DNA of 45,416 nucleotides, from contig RXOD01003849.1 of assembly GCA_005223375.1 (NCBI GenBank), positions 1 to 45,416 of the forward strand, given 5' to 3'. A model generated the notes under the pieces. The model searched no databases. It worked only from the letters and a program-made list of their open reading frames with translations, and had not been told where the DNA came from. This document shows positions 44,839-45,416 of the stretch, piece by piece (position 1 is the stretch's first letter; each line of letters starts with the position of its first letter). Source of the DNA: Amoebophrya sp. AT5.2 (taxonomy: Eukaryota; Sar; Dinophyceae; Syndiniales; Amoebophryaceae). Both the position numbers and the translations under genes were made by a program.

Positions 44839-45416
44839 ATGGCCACCCCCACCATGGAGCTGGCGACCGTCTTCGACGGCGCGCTGCTGATGCGAGCAAA
44901 ACAGAGCCCCCTGCTGACGTGCAGTACTAGCTGCAGGGGGATAATAAAAGACTTCGCGCGGAAGAGGAAGGTGGAGGCTTTGAAGCCGGAGCAGAGTCCC
45001 GAACTTGCTGGAGAGGAGACGTGCCCCGAGACGTGCCCCCCGCTGTTCCAATTTGCGCAAACGGATGAAGCGACAGAGGTGGAGCGAACGCTTGACGCGC
45101 TCGAGAAGTCTGGCGGGCTGGAGTTGATTTCGAAGCTGGCGTCGCAGATCGCCTCGCAGCTGTTCAAAGCCGATAACGCGGAAATGGCTGCCGACCTCTG
45201 GCCTCTGCTCGGAGGCGAGGGCAAACAAATGCAGTACTTAAATATCGACTTCGTTTGTGCTGTTCAGTATGTATCTCCTTATCTTCATCGTCCTCAATTC
45301 CACCGTCGCAGCGTGCTCCGATATAAATAGACAGCGTTCGCTAGTGCAGGGCGTCTCCGTCTTCATCTTCAACGCTAACCTCGGCGATTTTCGTTCTCGG
45401 ATGCGGCCGGCGGAAA
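44839..45416 (+). CDS. 5' part of an uncharacterised gene, cut by the right edge
   Basis: The ORF starts at ATG (GCGATGGCC) and runs to 45270. A 79-base intron (45271-45349, GTATCT...GCAG) then gives a phase-0 exon 45350-45416 that leaves the window. The joined sequence reads smoothly across the junction: QMQYLNIDFVCAVQY, then GVSVFIFNANLGDF. An alternative donor at 45234 (GTACTT) would lead into a less protein-like frame. The first 144 residues have a basic patch (DFARKRKVEALK), an acidic cysteine pair region (EETCPETCPP) and a helical segment (LISKLASQIASQLFKA). I do not recognise the family; most of the gene may lie outside. Confidence 0.6.

Noticed and set aside
1..45416. tRNA, rRNA, CRISPR and dinoflagellate spliced-leader sequences
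   Set aside because: I looked for tRNA T-arm words and for the spliced-leader core GCCATTTTGG and saw none in a plausible context; no spaced identical repeats like a CRISPR array are present.

Overview
The window is nuclear DNA from a protist with many introns. Four recognisable genes anchor it: the RNA helicase UPF1 (six introns), the TFIIH helicase XPD/Rad3 (no intron), GMP synthetase (one intron) and a giant LRRC9-like leucine-rich-repeat protein. All ten gene models lie on the plus strand, which makes a one-way gene block more than 45 kb long. Strand bias, serine/alanine/glycine-rich inserts in conserved enzymes, and short introns with an odd donor (GTAC instead of GTAAGT) point towards an alveolate, perhaps the dinoflagellate lineage. 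This is inference: I see no spliced-leader gene, rRNA or other taxon marker. An LRRC9 homologue would fit a flagellated cell.

Layout. 1-4955: 3' part of an uncharacterised ten-exon gene. 4956-6416: non-coding, with small repeats and hairpins. 6417-7286: single-exon cysteine-rich membrane protein. 7287-9431: non-coding, with a degenerate repeat family. 9432-20146: LRRC9-like protein of 3489 residues, with one exon of about 9 kb. 21427-25191: UPF1. 25192-26140: decayed or frameshifted coding remnants. 26141-27059: a cluster of inverted repeats. 27060-30209: XPD. 30859-31890: two-helix membrane protein. 32517-33670: a cysteine-rich, probably secreted protein assembled from three exons. 33723-34697: mitochondrial TraB-like membrane protein. 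35067-37087: GMP synthetase. 37610-39144: three-exon LRR protein. 39518-43382: nine-exon protein with a low-complexity middle and a Cys/His cluster. 43383-44838: mostly non-coding, with one orphan ORF. 44839-45416: 5' part of another gene, cut by the right edge.

I placed exons by matching reading-frame phase at GT...AG boundaries and, for UPF1, XPD and GMP synthetase, by comparison with the known families. Every multi-exon model given is phase-consistent from end to end. The genes form no obvious pathway; they are housekeeping functions (mRNA surveillance, DNA repair and transcription, purine synthesis) mixed with probable lineage-specific proteins. The most striking observations are the GTAC donor with a recurrent ACNACAG acceptor, the six UPF1 introns that are all multiples of three, and the structured non-coding stretches.
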